Of a stretch of 64,000 bases of DNA, positions 16,757-25,999 are shown in pieces. The stretch lies in contig NZ_OY761445.1 in the NCBI RefSeq assembly GCF_963664415.1, positions 1 to 64,000 on the forward strand, written 5' to 3'. Made by a program: the position numbers and the translations under genes. The notes beneath the pieces were generated by a model. The model had not been told where the DNA came from and did not search any database. It worked only from the letters and a program-made list of their open reading frames with translations. Position 1 is the first letter of the stretch, and each line of letters begins with the position of its first letter. This DNA comes from an uncultured Desulfobacter sp. (GTDB taxonomy: Bacteria; Desulfobacterota; Desulfobacteria; Desulfobacterales; Desulfobacteraceae).

Positions 16757-18235
16757 ATGCTGCTGAAACGCAATCGAAAACTTAAAGTAAAAAGAAAACC
16801 CAACGCGATTGTCGGGGATACCTCCCGTGTGATTACAAGCCCCCATTCTCCCGGTAGTTCCAAGCGTATAACGCTGATTATAAAACGAATCTGTGGTCTG
16901 TCAAAAGGAGAAGCCAAAAAATTATTAACACAGATAATGAAGGACTTTTCAAGACGGCATGAAGACCTGACTCACATTTTTGAACGACACTTTAACCTGG
17001 TTGAAGGCTTTCTTGATAAAGGTTTCTTCCCAAGTGATATTCAAAAGGCATTGATCGGCGCTTACTTTACAAAGGAGTATTCCATTGAATCAGCAGCGCT
17101 TTTTAATCCGTCCATTGTTCCCCATCCGGATCAAAGTCACCTTGAAAAGGGCAGTTTGCGTTTTGTCATGAGTTTGCGGGCCACCGGGGAAGGCCATATT
17201 TCTTCCATTGTTTTTAGAAGTGGTGTGCTTAACCGATATAACACGTTTCGGTTTGATCCGGTCAGTGAATTTGTGGAAACACCGGATCTGAAGGTAAATC
17301 CTTCCTACAAGCGCCGTATTTTTCAGCACAAGCTTAAAGAAATGAATGCGAACACTGATGTCTGCACCCGTGTTCTCAATGAACTGCCTGAAAAATTCAG
17401 CAAAAAGCAATTAATCAAGCAAATGGACAGGCTTGATAAACATCCGCAATTTTCAAAAAGCAAACAGAACAGAACATTTGAGATTATCAACTGGCTTGCT
17501 GATTCGAATTATGAAGTCGACTTCCACTCAGATCATCGTATATCCGAAAGGGTTCTCTTTCCTGTTTCTAAAAATGAGAGCCGGGGAATTGAAGATGCAC
17601 GGTTTGTTCAGTTTTTTGATGATAATGGTAAATCGACCTACTATGCGACCTATACCGCATATAATTGGTTTGCCATTCTCCCCCAATTGATTGAAACCAA
17701 AGATTTTATCAGTTTTAAAATAACCATGTTGAACGGAAAGGCTGCACAGAATAAAGGTTTGGCGTTATTTCCCAGAAAAATTAAAGGCCAATTTGTCATG
17801 CTGTCCCGTCAGGATGGCGAAAACAACCATATTATGTTTTCAAAGCATCTGCACTTCTGGAGTATGTCTAAAGTTATCCAGACACCCGAATATCCCTGGG
17901 AATTTATCCAGATCGGCAATTGCGGTTCTCCCATAGAAACGGGTGAAGGCTGGATTGTTCTTACCCATGGCGTGGGACCCATGCGCCAATACTGCATTGG
18001 GGCTGTGCTCCTTGACCTTGAAAATCCGTGCAAAGTCATTGCCCGGCTTAAGGAACCGATTTTAGCGCCCACTGAAAAAGAGCGGGAAGGGTATGTGCCT
18101 AATGTTGTCTATTCCTGCGGTTCTATTATCCATTGCAATGAATTGGTCATTCCCTATGCCATGTCAGATATAAATTCGGGCATTGCAACCATCAAAGTCA
18201 AAGCATTGATTCAGCATATGCATACAACCACTTAA
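16757..18235 (+). CDS. Glycoside hydrolase family 130 (mannoside phosphorylase/mannosidase-type)
   Basis: A 492-residue five-bladed propeller enzyme of GH130, which splits or phosphorolyses beta-mannosides. The general-acid aspartate lies in RGIEDARFVQ (Asp near residue 280). Other family landmarks are ALFPRKIKGQFVMLSRQDGE, GNCGSPIETGEGWIVLTHGV, YCIGAVLLDLENPCKVIAR and EGYVPNVVYSCGS. The first 100 residues are an extra helical extension seen in longer GH130 members. The RBS is AAGGAA before ATG 16757. It sits between glycosyltransferases and an SIS protein, so a role in turnover of a self-made mannose-containing oligosaccharide is likely but unproven. Confidence 0.85.
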   Translation: MLLKRNRKLKVKRKPNAIVGDTSRVITSPHSPGSSKRITLIIKRICGLSKGEAKKLLTQIMKDFSRRHEDLTHIFERHFNLVEGFLDKGFFPSDIQKALIGAYFTKEYSIESAALFNPSIVPHPDQSHLEKGSLRFVMSLRATGEGHISSIVFRSGVLNRYNTFRFDPVSEFVETPDLKVNPSYKRRIFQHKLKEMNANTDVCTRVLNELPEKFSKKQLIKQMDRLDKHPQFSKSKQNRTFEIINWLADSNYEVDFHSDHRISERVLFPVSKNESRGIEDARFVQFFDDNGKSTYYATYTAYNWFAILPQLIETKDFISFKITMLNGKAAQNKGLALFPRKIKGQFVMLSRQDGENNHIMFSKHLHFWSMSKVIQTPEYPWEFIQIGNCGSPIETGEGWIVLTHGVGPMRQYCIGAVLLDLENPCKVIARLKEPILAPTEKEREGYVPNVVYSCGSIIHCNELVIPYAMSDINSGIATIKVKALIQHMHTTT

Positions 18236-18261
18236 GATTCAGATTTTAAAGGAAATAAACA

Positions 18262-19278
18262 ATGAACAAAAAAGAGAGCAAGTATCAAAACTATTTCCTT
18301 GTCAGGGAAATGCTGGAGGTTAAAGCCGTATTGGCTGCCATGGCGCCTTTGCAGATTTTTGATTTTGTAAAACACATTAAACACAAGCGAGTATTATTAA
18401 CCGGTGAAGGCTCGTCACGGATTTTTCCGGCAAAGAAAGTGATTTATGACGCCCGGCATCACGACTATAAAGAGAGCATCATAACAGAAGGGGCAAGTCA
18501 GTCCGCAGAATATGATCTTGATGACCATACGGTTTTTATCGCTTCCAATTCAGGCAGAACAAAAGAGAGTGTAAAATTACTTGAAACCTTGAAAAAGAGA
18601 AACCATAAAAATATTATGGCCATTGTGGCCCATAAAGATTCGGTACTGATGAATGGGGCAGATTATACCTATCTTTTAAGAAGTGGTCATGAGAATGCTG
18701 TGGCTGCAACAAAAACAGTGATTGAACAGGCATTGTTTTACGATATTCTGTTCCGAAAATCCAATCTTAAGGATCTTCCGGATTTAAACGAGACCGGGGT
18801 TCTCATCGACCAGGTGCTGAAACAAAAGATTCCTGAAACCATTGTCAATCAATTGGTCGCTTCCGATATGATCTATTTTTCAGGCAGAAATAACGGTGTC
18901 TCAGAAGAATTGGCGCTGAAAGCCAATGAAATTGTCGGAAAAAAATCAGATTACCTGGAAGGCACCTATGCGGTCCATGGAATTGAAGAGGTCATGTCCA
19001 AAAATGAAGTGATCATCCTGATAGATCCTTTCCCGGAACAAGAAGCCAAAATACAGAAAACCTTGGTAGAGACAATTGGTGTGATCGTCATTGCCATATC
19101 CACCCGGAAAACATCTTTCCCGACGCTGCAGATACCGGATTTAGGAGAATTTAATCCCTATCTGCAATTGGCCATGGGCTGGAATTTATTAATTGAAACC
19201 GCGTTGGAACTCAAGATGGATCTGGATCATCCCAAAAGAGCAAGGAAGGTCGGCAATGAATATGAGCAGCCTGTTTAA
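18262..19278 (+). CDS. SIS-domain sugar isomerase/deaminase-like protein
   Basis: Cytosolic 338-residue protein with two SIS (phosphosugar-binding) modules, resembling the isomerase half of GlmS and AgaS-type proteins. Module 1 has LLTGEGSSRIFPAKK and FIASNSGRTKESVKLL, the serine/threonine-rich sugar-phosphate loop, then ENAVAATKTVIEQALF. Module 2 has IYFSGRNNGVSEELALKANEIVGKKSDYLEG, the typical GlmS-like helix. The glutaminase domain is absent, so it would not use glutamine. It is 26 bp downstream of GH130 and overlaps the deacetylase gene, suggesting an amino-sugar phosphate step. Confidence 0.82.
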   Translation: MNKKESKYQNYFLVREMLEVKAVLAAMAPLQIFDFVKHIKHKRVLLTGEGSSRIFPAKKVIYDARHHDYKESIITEGASQSAEYDLDDHTVFIASNSGRTKESVKLLETLKKRNHKNIMAIVAHKDSVLMNGADYTYLLRSGHENAVAATKTVIEQALFYDILFRKSNLKDLPDLNETGVLIDQVLKQKIPETIVNQLVASDMIYFSGRNNGVSEELALKANEIVGKKSDYLEGTYAVHGIEEVMSKNEVIILIDPFPEQEAKIQKTLVETIGVIVIAISTRKTSFPTLQIPDLGEFNPYLQLAMGWNLLIETALELKMDLDHPKRARKVGNEYEQPV

Positions 19279-19894
19279 TTTTAAGAAAATTGCCGTCATT
19301 GTCGCCCACCCCGACGATGAAACATTATGGTGCGGGGGGCTGATCTTGATGAATCCCCAGTGCGACTGGACCATCATCTGTCTTTGTCGGGGCAATGATT
19401 TGGACCGGGCACCGAAATTTTCTGCCGCGTTAACCCTTTACGGCGCAACCGGGGCCATGGGGAACCTTGACGACGGCCCGGAACAAAAAACGATCACTCA
19501 AAATCATATCAAAAAAGACCTTCGATTATTATTACCCCCGGTTTATTTTGATTTGATTATCACCCACAGCCCGGCCGGCGAATACACCCGGCATAAAAGG
19601 CATGAGGAAATCGGCCGGACCGTGTCAGATTCATGGGAGCAAAATATTTTAAATGCAGGTGAATTATGGCTTTTTGCCTATGAAGATCATAACACAACCG
19701 GTTATCCCCGGGCGATTCAGCATGCCGACAGGATCGTTGAACTTTCAGAACCGATCCGGCTTAAAAAATATAAGATGATCACCCGGACCTACGGATTTTC
19801 AAAAGAGAGTTTTGAAGCAATGACAACACCGAAAAGAGAGGCTTTTTGGTGTTTTAAAAAGGGAGAGAAAAATGAAAGTATTGGTTTTATATGA
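19256..19894 (+). CDS. PIG-L family (LmbE-like) N-acetylglucosamine deacetylase
   Basis: Zinc-dependent deacetylase family that removes acetyl groups from GlcNAc derivatives. The hallmark AHPDDE occurs near residue 19 (VIVAHPDDETLWCGG), and the second metal-site histidine lies in THSPAGEYTRHKRHEEIG. It is 212 residues long. I chose ATG 19256, with AGGAAGG just upstream, overlapping the SIS stop by 23 bp. The pairing of a GT4 enzyme and a PIG-L deacetylase recalls mycothiol and bacillithiol synthesis, but no ligase partner is present. Confidence 0.85.
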   Translation: MNMSSLFNFKKIAVIVAHPDDETLWCGGLILMNPQCDWTIICLCRGNDLDRAPKFSAALTLYGATGAMGNLDDGPEQKTITQNHIKKDLRLLLPPVYFDLIITHSPAGEYTRHKRHEEIGRTVSDSWEQNILNAGELWLFAYEDHNTTGYPRAIQHADRIVELSEPIRLKKYKMITRTYGFSKESFEAMTTPKREAFWCFKKGEKNESIGFI

Positions 19895-21014
19895 CTATCC
19901 AGCCTCCCCCGGCGGATTGGCCACACAGGGAGAATTGTTATACAGAGGTTTAAAGGAAATGGGCGTGGATGCGTATCCTGTAAATTTTGAATCGGCCCAG
20001 GAAAAAGAGTGGTACTACAGATGGTTTAAACCGGATGTGGTTCTCGGGGTCGGGTATTGGGGGCATACCCCGGATTTAATTCTTCATCCCCAGCAGTATG
20101 GCGTTCAGCCTGTCCCCTGGCTGGTTGCAGACGGTTATATTTCAAATTATCGTGAAATATTAAACAGTCTGCCGCTCATTTTGGTGACATCAAACTGGGT
20201 GAAAGAGGTGTATATCCGGGACGGTATCAATCCAGATATTATTGAGGTGCTGCCCGTGGGATGTGATACAGACGCGTTTCATCCCATGGATAGGGCAGAT
20301 CCCAAGGTGGCGGCGGTAAGACAATCATTGGGAATTGCTCCGGATGACATGATGATTTTAACCGTTGGCGGGGATGCTGCTTCCAAGGGGGCCCTGGAAG
20401 TGATGCAGGCCCTGGCCATCAATAACCCCAAAGCCCCTCCCTGGAAATATGTCTGCAAGGTCTGGCCCCAGGAAAGGACCGAGGTACAGAATGCATCTGA
20501 TCATACACTGTCCAACCAGCTTGGGATCAGCCTGAACATCATCAATGTGATGAATCGATTATCCAGAAATTTCATGCCTCATTTAATAAATGCCTGCGAT
20601 ATTTATGCGGCCCCGTCACGACTGGAAGGGTTTGGCATGCCTCAGGTTGAGGCTGGTGCCTGTGGAAAACCGGTAATTGGAATAAAGGCCATGGGAATGC
20701 TGGATACCCTGGTCCATGGGGAAACCGCTCTTTTGGCCGAAATCGCCCAGGAAATTCTCTTAAAGGAAACCATGGTATTCGCCGAAACCGATTCAAAGGA
20801 AAGGCAGAAGATCGTTTTTCCAAGTCCCCGCACTGTTGATTATCGCGCCAGTGTTCATGATATTGCCACTTATTTGATGGATTTAATGGAAAGCCCTGAT
20901 CTGCGCCAAAAATTGGGTGAAGCTGCAAGAAAAAGAGTGGTTGAACAGTTTGATTATAAGGTTGTTGCCAAGCGCTCTGTGGAAATCATTTCCACCCGGC
21001 TGGGGATATCTTAA
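19872..21014 (+). CDS. GT4 family glycosyltransferase
   Basis: A 380-residue GT-B enzyme. The N-terminal domain begins KVLVLYDYPASPGGLATQGE with the acceptor-side GG loop; the C-terminal domain carries LTVGGDAASKGALEVMQAL and the signature PSRLEGFGMPQVEAGACGKP (EX7E-type). It overlaps the deacetylase gene by 23 bp, so translational coupling is likely. Substrate unknown; with SIS and PIG-L next door, an amino-sugar-containing glycoside is possible. Confidence 0.87.
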   Translation: MKVLVLYDYPASPGGLATQGELLYRGLKEMGVDAYPVNFESAQEKEWYYRWFKPDVVLGVGYWGHTPDLILHPQQYGVQPVPWLVADGYISNYREILNSLPLILVTSNWVKEVYIRDGINPDIIEVLPVGCDTDAFHPMDRADPKVAAVRQSLGIAPDDMMILTVGGDAASKGALEVMQALAINNPKAPPWKYVCKVWPQERTEVQNASDHTLSNQLGISLNIINVMNRLSRNFMPHLINACDIYAAPSRLEGFGMPQVEAGACGKPVIGIKAMGMLDTLVHGETALLAEIAQEILLKETMVFAETDSKERQKIVFPSPRTVDYRASVHDIATYLMDLMESPDLRQKLGEAARKRVVEQFDYKVVAKRSVEIISTRLGIS

Positions 21015-22201
21015 TGGAAGAAAAAATGGCTGTATTGATAGAAAAAGCAAAAAAGGCGGCACTTGAAGTGTTGATGCATAACAGCAAAGGGCCGTTTTTC
21101 AACCTACCCAGAACCGCAGGATGGGGCTATCCCGAACCCTATACAAGGGATCTGATGATTGCAGGCCTTGGGATTCTGGTCACTGGGAATGAAACATTAA
21201 TTAATTCCCTGCGACATGTCTTTCAGGTTCTGGCAAAACATCAGACACGGCTTGGTCATATCCCCTCCATTGTTCATGATCCCGAAGAATGCGGTGCCAG
21301 TGATACAACGCCCTTGTTTCTCATGGCCCTACAGATATTCCGTGATGTTACAGGCGAAGCTGACTTTTTAGAAGAAACGGCAGAAAAGGCCCTGACCTGG
21401 ATGTCCTACCAGTCTCCATCCAGCCGGATTATGGTGGCGCAACTGCCCACCAGCGACTGGCGGGATGAGCAGTGGGTTTTGGGTTTTGGGCTGTTTTTGA
21501 ATACTATCGTATACACGTACTTGAAATTATTCGGCCTGGATGATCAGGCAGGCGTATTAAAAAAAAGGATGACCGCGCGTCTTTCCATAAAAGAAGAGGA
21601 CGGCAAGCGTGACAAAGAGGGTGGTTTGAGAATAAAATTTAAACCTTACTATGCCCTCTGGTCCTATAAAATGTACAATAGCGAACGGTTTGACCTTTTA
21701 GGAAACAGCCTGGCCATTCTTTCGGGGATTGCATCACCGTCAAAATCGTTACAAATTATTTCCTGGATAGAAGAAACGTGTCAAAAACTAAGAAGCAATG
21801 GAGATCTGGCCGTTGATTTGCCACCTAATTTTTTTCCGTATATTCATCCGGGCGATGATGACTGGCGGCATCGGTATACAAAATTCAACCTTCCCGGAGA
21901 TTACCATAACGGCGGGATCTGGCCTTTTGTCTGTGGATTTTATATTGCCGCGTTAACGACAGCAGGCCGACACAAACTTGCCGAAAAAAAGTTTGAAGCC
22001 CTGACCCGCTTGATACAGCCAGCCCGGATCGCCAAAGTGGATTTCGGGTTCAATGAATGGTTTAAAGCCCAGGATGGTAAACCCAAAGGACAGGATTGGC
22101 AGACGTGGTCTGCGGCCATGTATTTATACGCGGCTGAATGCATTGAATTAAAGCAAACCCCATTTTTTGATAAAATTAGAGCGGCAGCCCACGGAAGATA
22201 A
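21014..22201 (+). CDS. Alpha/alpha-barrel glycoside hydrolase (GH100 / glycogen-debranching GDE_C-like)
   Basis: A 395-residue cytosolic protein whose stop-start junction with the GT4 gene is TAATG. Motifs seen are GWGYPEPYTRDLMIAGLGIL (an acid residue in the TRD loop), ASDTTPLFLMAL, LPTSDWRDEQWVLGFG, and NGGIWPFVCGFYIAAL with GFNEWFKAQDG near the end. They resemble neutral invertases (GH100) and the catalytic part of amylo-1,6-glucosidases. It probably cleaves a glucosyl bond of the oligosaccharide made or used by this operon; released glucose would be captured by the adjacent glucokinase. Exact specificity is open. Confidence 0.75.
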   Translation: MEEKMAVLIEKAKKAALEVLMHNSKGPFFNLPRTAGWGYPEPYTRDLMIAGLGILVTGNETLINSLRHVFQVLAKHQTRLGHIPSIVHDPEECGASDTTPLFLMALQIFRDVTGEADFLEETAEKALTWMSYQSPSSRIMVAQLPTSDWRDEQWVLGFGLFLNTIVYTYLKLFGLDDQAGVLKKRMTARLSIKEEDGKRDKEGGLRIKFKPYYALWSYKMYNSERFDLLGNSLAILSGIASPSKSLQIISWIEETCQKLRSNGDLAVDLPPNFFPYIHPGDDDWRHRYTKFNLPGDYHNGGIWPFVCGFYIAALTTAGRHKLAEKKFEALTRLIQPARIAKVDFGFNEWFKAQDGKPKGQDWQTWSAAMYLYAAECIELKQTPFFDKIRAAAHGR

Positions 22202-22202
22202 G

Positions 22203-23261
22203 ATGAATCATCCTGTCTTTCTTGCCGCCGATATCGGTGCCACCAAAACAAATATATGCCTGTACACGTTTCCCGGGCGTTTGGTTGCTAACTCACCACT
22301 GGTTCAATTCAGAACGGCTGATTTTTCAGGCATTGAAGCATTGATTCCCAATTTTTTATCCGGCCGGAAGGTCGATCTAAGTTTTTGTGTGTTTGGGGTT
22401 CCCGGTCCCGTTTATAACGGCAGGGCTCAAATAACCAACCTTCCATGGGTATTGGATGAAAAAAAAATACAGAGGGATTTGAATCTAACGACGGTTAGGC
22501 TCGTCAATGATCTTGAGGCCACCGCCTATGCGTTGCCCGAGCTTAAATCCAAAGACATTTTTACGCTGAGTGCCGGAAAAAAAGAGAGTAAGGGAAACAA
22601 GGCGATCATTGCACCGGGTTCAGGCCTTGGCGAATCTTTTTTAATATGGGATGGAGTGACTTACAACTCCTTTGCCTCCGAAGGCGGCCATGGTGATTTT
22701 GCCCCCAATAGCAAGATCGAGTGCGATCTGTTTGCGTATTTACAAAAAAAATACGGCCATGTTAGTTACGAAAGAGTCTGTTCGGGACAAGGCATCTATA
22801 ATATTTACCGATTTTTCAAAGACCAAAAGTATGAAAAAGAGCCAATCTGGCTGACCAAAGAATTCGAATCCGCAGGAAAGGACCCGGTTCCGGTGATCAT
22901 AAAGACCGCCCTTAATACGGGTAAACAATGCCGGATATGTGTGAAAACCATCACTCTTTTCGCAGCTATTTTAGGAGCGGAAGCCGGAAATCTTGGATTG
23001 CGGATGTTGGCCAGGGGAGGCGTCTATCTGGGTGGGGGACTTCCTGAAAGGGTGTTGTCTTTTTTAAAGGAAAAAGCGTTCCTGCAGGCTTTTTATCATA
23101 AGGGGCGAATGAGCAGCCTGATAAAAGAAATCCCGCTGCATGTGATTACAACCCCTAAAGCCGGTCTCATTGGAGCTGCCCATTATGGAGTTGCACATTT
23201 CTTGCCTGATTGTCAAAAAGATAAATTCACAGTGGTCAAAGCTGTGCCTGAAGTGACTTGA
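22203..23261 (+). CDS. Glucokinase (Glk family)
   Basis: ATP-dependent phosphorylation of glucose. ATG 22203 follows the hydrolase stop by one base. Residues 5-15 form the phosphate loop (FLAADIGATKTNICLYTF). VFGVPGPVYNGRAQITNLPW is the sugar-domain signature, VNDLEATAYALP carries the catalytic aspartate, and GLGESFLIWDG with EGGHGDFAP is the Glk fingerprint. The 352-residue length is slightly above the usual 320-340. It is the last gene of the operon. Confidence 0.9.
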   Translation: MNHPVFLAADIGATKTNICLYTFPGRLVANSPLVQFRTADFSGIEALIPNFLSGRKVDLSFCVFGVPGPVYNGRAQITNLPWVLDEKKIQRDLNLTTVRLVNDLEATAYALPELKSKDIFTLSAGKKESKGNKAIIAPGSGLGESFLIWDGVTYNSFASEGGHGDFAPNSKIECDLFAYLQKKYGHVSYERVCSGQGIYNIYRFFKDQKYEKEPIWLTKEFESAGKDPVPVIIKTALNTGKQCRICVKTITLFAAILGAEAGNLGLRMLARGGVYLGGGLPERVLSFLKEKAFLQAFYHKGRMSSLIKEIPLHVITTPKAGLIGAAHYGVAHFLPDCQKDKFTVVKAVPEVT

Positions 23262-23379
23262 TCAAATCCACGCGCAAGGTAGCTGCCGGAAGTACTTCAA
23301 GTTTAATCATTAAATGATATGGAGGATTAAAATGTATAGTCAAGTAGCCCGAGGGACCTTTCCCCTCAGGCTCTCACAG
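23262..23379. other. Intergenic DNA at the intron 3' flank
   Basis: No gene. A GGAGG-ATTAAA-ATG string at 23321-23334 looks like a translation start followed by only two codons before the flank, suggesting a gene start cut off by later events. A GC-rich hairpin (AGCCCGAGGGA at 23346-23356, complement near 23363-23374) lies directly beside the intron. Confidence 0.4.
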
Positions 23380-23520
23380 GTAGGGTCGAGGACTGGCGCG
23401 GTTCAAATTAAGCCCGTTTCCAATCCCCTCCACGTCAAACGCAGCATGCGGATTTCCCGCACTACGCTTCCCTGTTAACTTCATTTAAAAATTTATGGGA
23501 CCTATCAGCTGTAAGCGCTT

Positions 23521-24717
23521 TCAAGCCTGGTATCGTATAACCTTATAGTTATTAAATAACCCGAAAGTTTTATAAAGCCATGCTCTACTCCACCTGTTCC
23601 AGCCGAAGCCACTACGTTTCCTTGCACGCATCAGGTGCCTGCGAATTTTCCTTTCCACCCAGTCTTTTACATAACCAAAACATTGACTGGAATTTCCAAT
23701 CCGAAAGTAGTTTACCCATCCACGCAAAATCGGATTGATCTCAGCCACTATCCTATCAAGCGGTTGCGAACGAAAACGACGGAACACCTCCTTAAGTCTG
23801 CTGAGAAGAGCTGTTCGTGCTTTCATTCTTGGAGTGACAAGTACACCCAACTTGCCTCGACGAGTTTTAGCCCGTCTAAAATCAAATCCGAGAAAACTGA
23901 ATGTTTCACCACGGGTAAGATCTACCAGTTTGGATTTCTCCCGATTAAGCTGTACATCAAGCTTTTCCAACTCCTCAAGGAGTCTCTTATTGGCGGCATC
24001 AACCAGCCAATTCCACTTGCTAAAGCCATCAACCAAAATCACCAGGTCATCGGCAAAACGTGAGTATTCAATATACGTATATCTACCGTTACGCGTGACT
24101 TCTTTTGCCCGCTCCAGCATTTTATCTACCTCATTAAGATAGATATTGCTCAGCAAAGGCGAGATGACTCCACCTTGTGGAACACCTTTCTTTCCACCAA
24201 CTTTCAAGATCAACTTCAACAGCCGCATTATCTGGGCGTCGTTAACCCGTTCCGCTACCTTATCAAGAAGAATGTGGTGACGAACATTATCAAAGAAGCC
24301 TTTGATATCAAGATCCAAAACCCAATCAAACTGCCAGCAACGACTACGTGTTGCATTGAGTGCATCCAATGCAGATTTCCCCGGACGATACCCGTAGGAA
24401 TCTTCATCAAATACCGGTTCCAATTCCGGCTCCAGATACAATTTGACTGTCATCTGTGCTATTCGGTCAGCCACGGTTGGAATGCCAAGGGTCCGTGTTC
24501 CGCCCGATTTGGGTATCAAGACTGTTCGGGCAGGAGGTGGGAAATAGCTCCCCGAGGACATTCTGTTCCAGATCTTGTAAAGATTGTTCTCAAGATCTTC
24601 CTCAAACATCTCAAGGCTTACTGCATCCACACCGGCTCCGCCATCATTGCGTTTTACCCGGATATAAGCATCCCATACCGCCAATTTAGAAATATCAAAT
24701 GACTTTGCTTCTCCCAA
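23521..24717 (-). CDS. Group II intron reverse transcriptase/maturase
   Basis: A 398-residue protein with the RT palm and fingers (GVDAVSLEMFEEDL, RTLGIPTVADRIAQ, DSYGYRPGKSALDAL, DLDIKGFFDNV, KGVPQGGVISPLLSN) and the catalytic box as FADD (SRFADDLVIL) where most group II RTs have YADD. The thumb/maturase X domain follows (FLGFDFRR, then INPILRGWVNYFR). No HNH endonuclease is attached. It would bind the intron RNA, help it splice and copy it into DNA. The ORF is intact. Confidence 0.93.
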   Translation of the reverse strand: MGEAKSFDISKLAVWDAYIRVKRNDGGAGVDAVSLEMFEEDLENNLYKIWNRMSSGSYFPPPARTVLIPKSGGTRTLGIPTVADRIAQMTVKLYLEPELEPVFDEDSYGYRPGKSALDALNATRSRCWQFDWVLDLDIKGFFDNVRHHILLDKVAERVNDAQIMRLLKLILKVGGKKGVPQGGVISPLLSNIYLNEVDKMLERAKEVTRNGRYTYIEYSRFADDLVILVDGFSKWNWLVDAANKRLLEELEKLDVQLNREKSKLVDLTRGETFSFLGFDFRRAKTRRGKLGVLVTPRMKARTALLSRLKEVFRRFRSQPLDRIVAEINPILRGWVNYFRIGNSSQCFGYVKDWVERKIRRHLMRARKRSGFGWNRWSRAWLYKTFGLFNNYKVIRYQA

Positions 24718-24834
24718 TCAGTTCCTCCTATAATTCCAGTTGACCAAAAGGTAAAGCTGAACAATGCCACCCCTTCGCTCCAGCGCCGTTACAGCACCTT
24801 CATCACTACTACGGGTGACTCCGCCCCTGTTCAT

Positions 24835-25320
24835 CACGGATTTTCATGAAATCAAAAAACCCTAATATCTATGCTATCGATTTAAATTTTGGTTCCTTTT
24901 TCTTGAATAATAACCTGTAAAATAAAGCATATAAGCAATCATATGCTTTTTACATTAAAATATTTTAGGGTTTATTATATCTATCAAAATTTCGGAATAG
25001 CTTAATATATTTCATATTTTCTTTGAAAAAAGTCCTTTTTAATGCTAATTCTATCGATATTTTCATGATATTTTAAAATTTTGTAATTTTAATACGTTTT
25101 GGAATGTAGTGTATCATAACATTAATTAACCCTAATTTTTGTGTTGAATGAAGCCAAAACATTTTTTAGTGACCACAAAATCCTTTATAAAAACGCCATA
25201 AAACCCTCAAAATCACTTAAATTGGACTCTTTCAGCTATTGAAAATTGTACAAGTTGAACCTTATCTTCCTTTAAAAAATTCTAAAATTAGGGTTTCTTA
25301 GCCTACCATGAAAATCCGTG
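24835..25320. mobile_element. 486-bp MITE inserted in the group II intron, 5-bp target duplication TTCAT
   Basis: The left end begins CACGGATTTTCATG and, after a short gap, AAACCCTAA; the right end is the inverse, ending CATGAAAATCCGTG at 25320. TTCAT flanks both sides (24830-24834 and 25321-25325). The inside is very AT-rich and non-coding. The same right end occurs at 44590-44619 beside a transposase fragment, so this looks like a non-autonomous derivative of that element. Confidence 0.75.
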
Positions 25321-25720
25321 TTCATTGCATCGGTACTCAGATTCTCACAGGTCCGCTGCTTGAAGCGCTTCCTTAACATCAATGTGACAGGTTCCCGGGT
25401 TCCATCCCAAAGCCTGGGTCAAGTTCACGCCATCTCTATGCCGGTCGCCGATCGGACAATCATCAGACACCCTCCGATCTCATCCCGGGATAGTTCAAGC
25501 ACCCCGGTTTTGACGGCAATATTCGGTTTTTCGACACCTCATCAATGGTTCACTTACGTTCGTCTCCTTGATCCATACCTGACATGTTTCTCATGCCTTT
25601 TCCCCTGACGCTCATTACCATGGCTCTTAACCACAGCAACTCAGGGTGGTTTGAAGCCTCCTCCTGAAAGGCGGCTCCGAGGGGCCTTCCCTCATCTTTG
25701 GGGCAGATTGCCCGGCACAC

Positions 25721-25999
25721 TTATTCCCTCGAAAAAGTTTATCGATTAAGTCTAACAATTTGCGAAAAGTAGAAGATTTTGTATCACGTCTGGAAGTCCT
25801 TCCCTATGATGATAATGCCGCCGCCCACTATGGAAATATCAGAGCGGATTTAGAAAAGAAAGGTACACCTATCGGGGTCAATGATTTGCATATTGCAGGC
25901 CATGCCCGAAGTGAATCTTTAATCCTGGTTTCTAACAACATACGTGAATTTGTGAGAGTCGATGGTTTGCGGCTCGAAAATTGGATCGAAATAAAGTGA
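25721..25999 (+). pseudogene. VapC-type PIN-domain toxin, C-terminal part
   Basis: Open from the intron border, the frame encodes LRKVEDFVSRLEVLPYDDNAAAHYGNIRADLEKKG, then GVNDLHIAGHARSESLILVSNN and REFVRVDGLRLENW. This matches the second half of VapC ribonucleases (D in NDLHIA and the SNN-REF acid site). The N-terminal half with the first catalytic aspartate (LDTN) is absent, even on the far side of the intron, so loss preceded or accompanied the intron insertion. No vapB is seen. Confidence 0.75.

Larger units (their letters stand above)
23380..25720 (-). mobile_element. Group II intron carrying its own reverse transcriptase and interrupted by a MITE
   Basis: On the minus strand the 5' end begins GTGTGCCGGGCAATC at 25720 (consensus GTGYG). 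About 517 nt of RNA domains (MITE excluded) precede the maturase ORF. Domain V is recognisable at about 23436-23470: AGCGTAGTGCGG, GAAA tetraloop, TCCGCATGCTGCGTT. A domain VI-like stem (GGATTGG pairing with CCAGTCC) follows, and the 3' end is near CGACCCTAC at 23380. Borders are estimated to a few bases. Domain I is split by the 486-bp element at 24835-25320, so splicing would need to tolerate that insert. Confidence 0.7.

Noticed and set aside
19256..21014. Bacillithiol or mycothiol pathway (BshA/BshB-like)
   Set aside because: GT4 and PIG-L are adjacent, but no BshC or MshC ligase is present and the surrounding genes point to oligosaccharide metabolism. Kept only as an alternative.
23521..24717. 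Reverse transcriptase as a retron or diversity-generating retroelement
   Set aside because: The protein has a maturase X domain, the 5' end is GTGTG-type and a domain V hairpin follows the ORF, so a group II intron explains everything. No template/variable repeat pair was seen.
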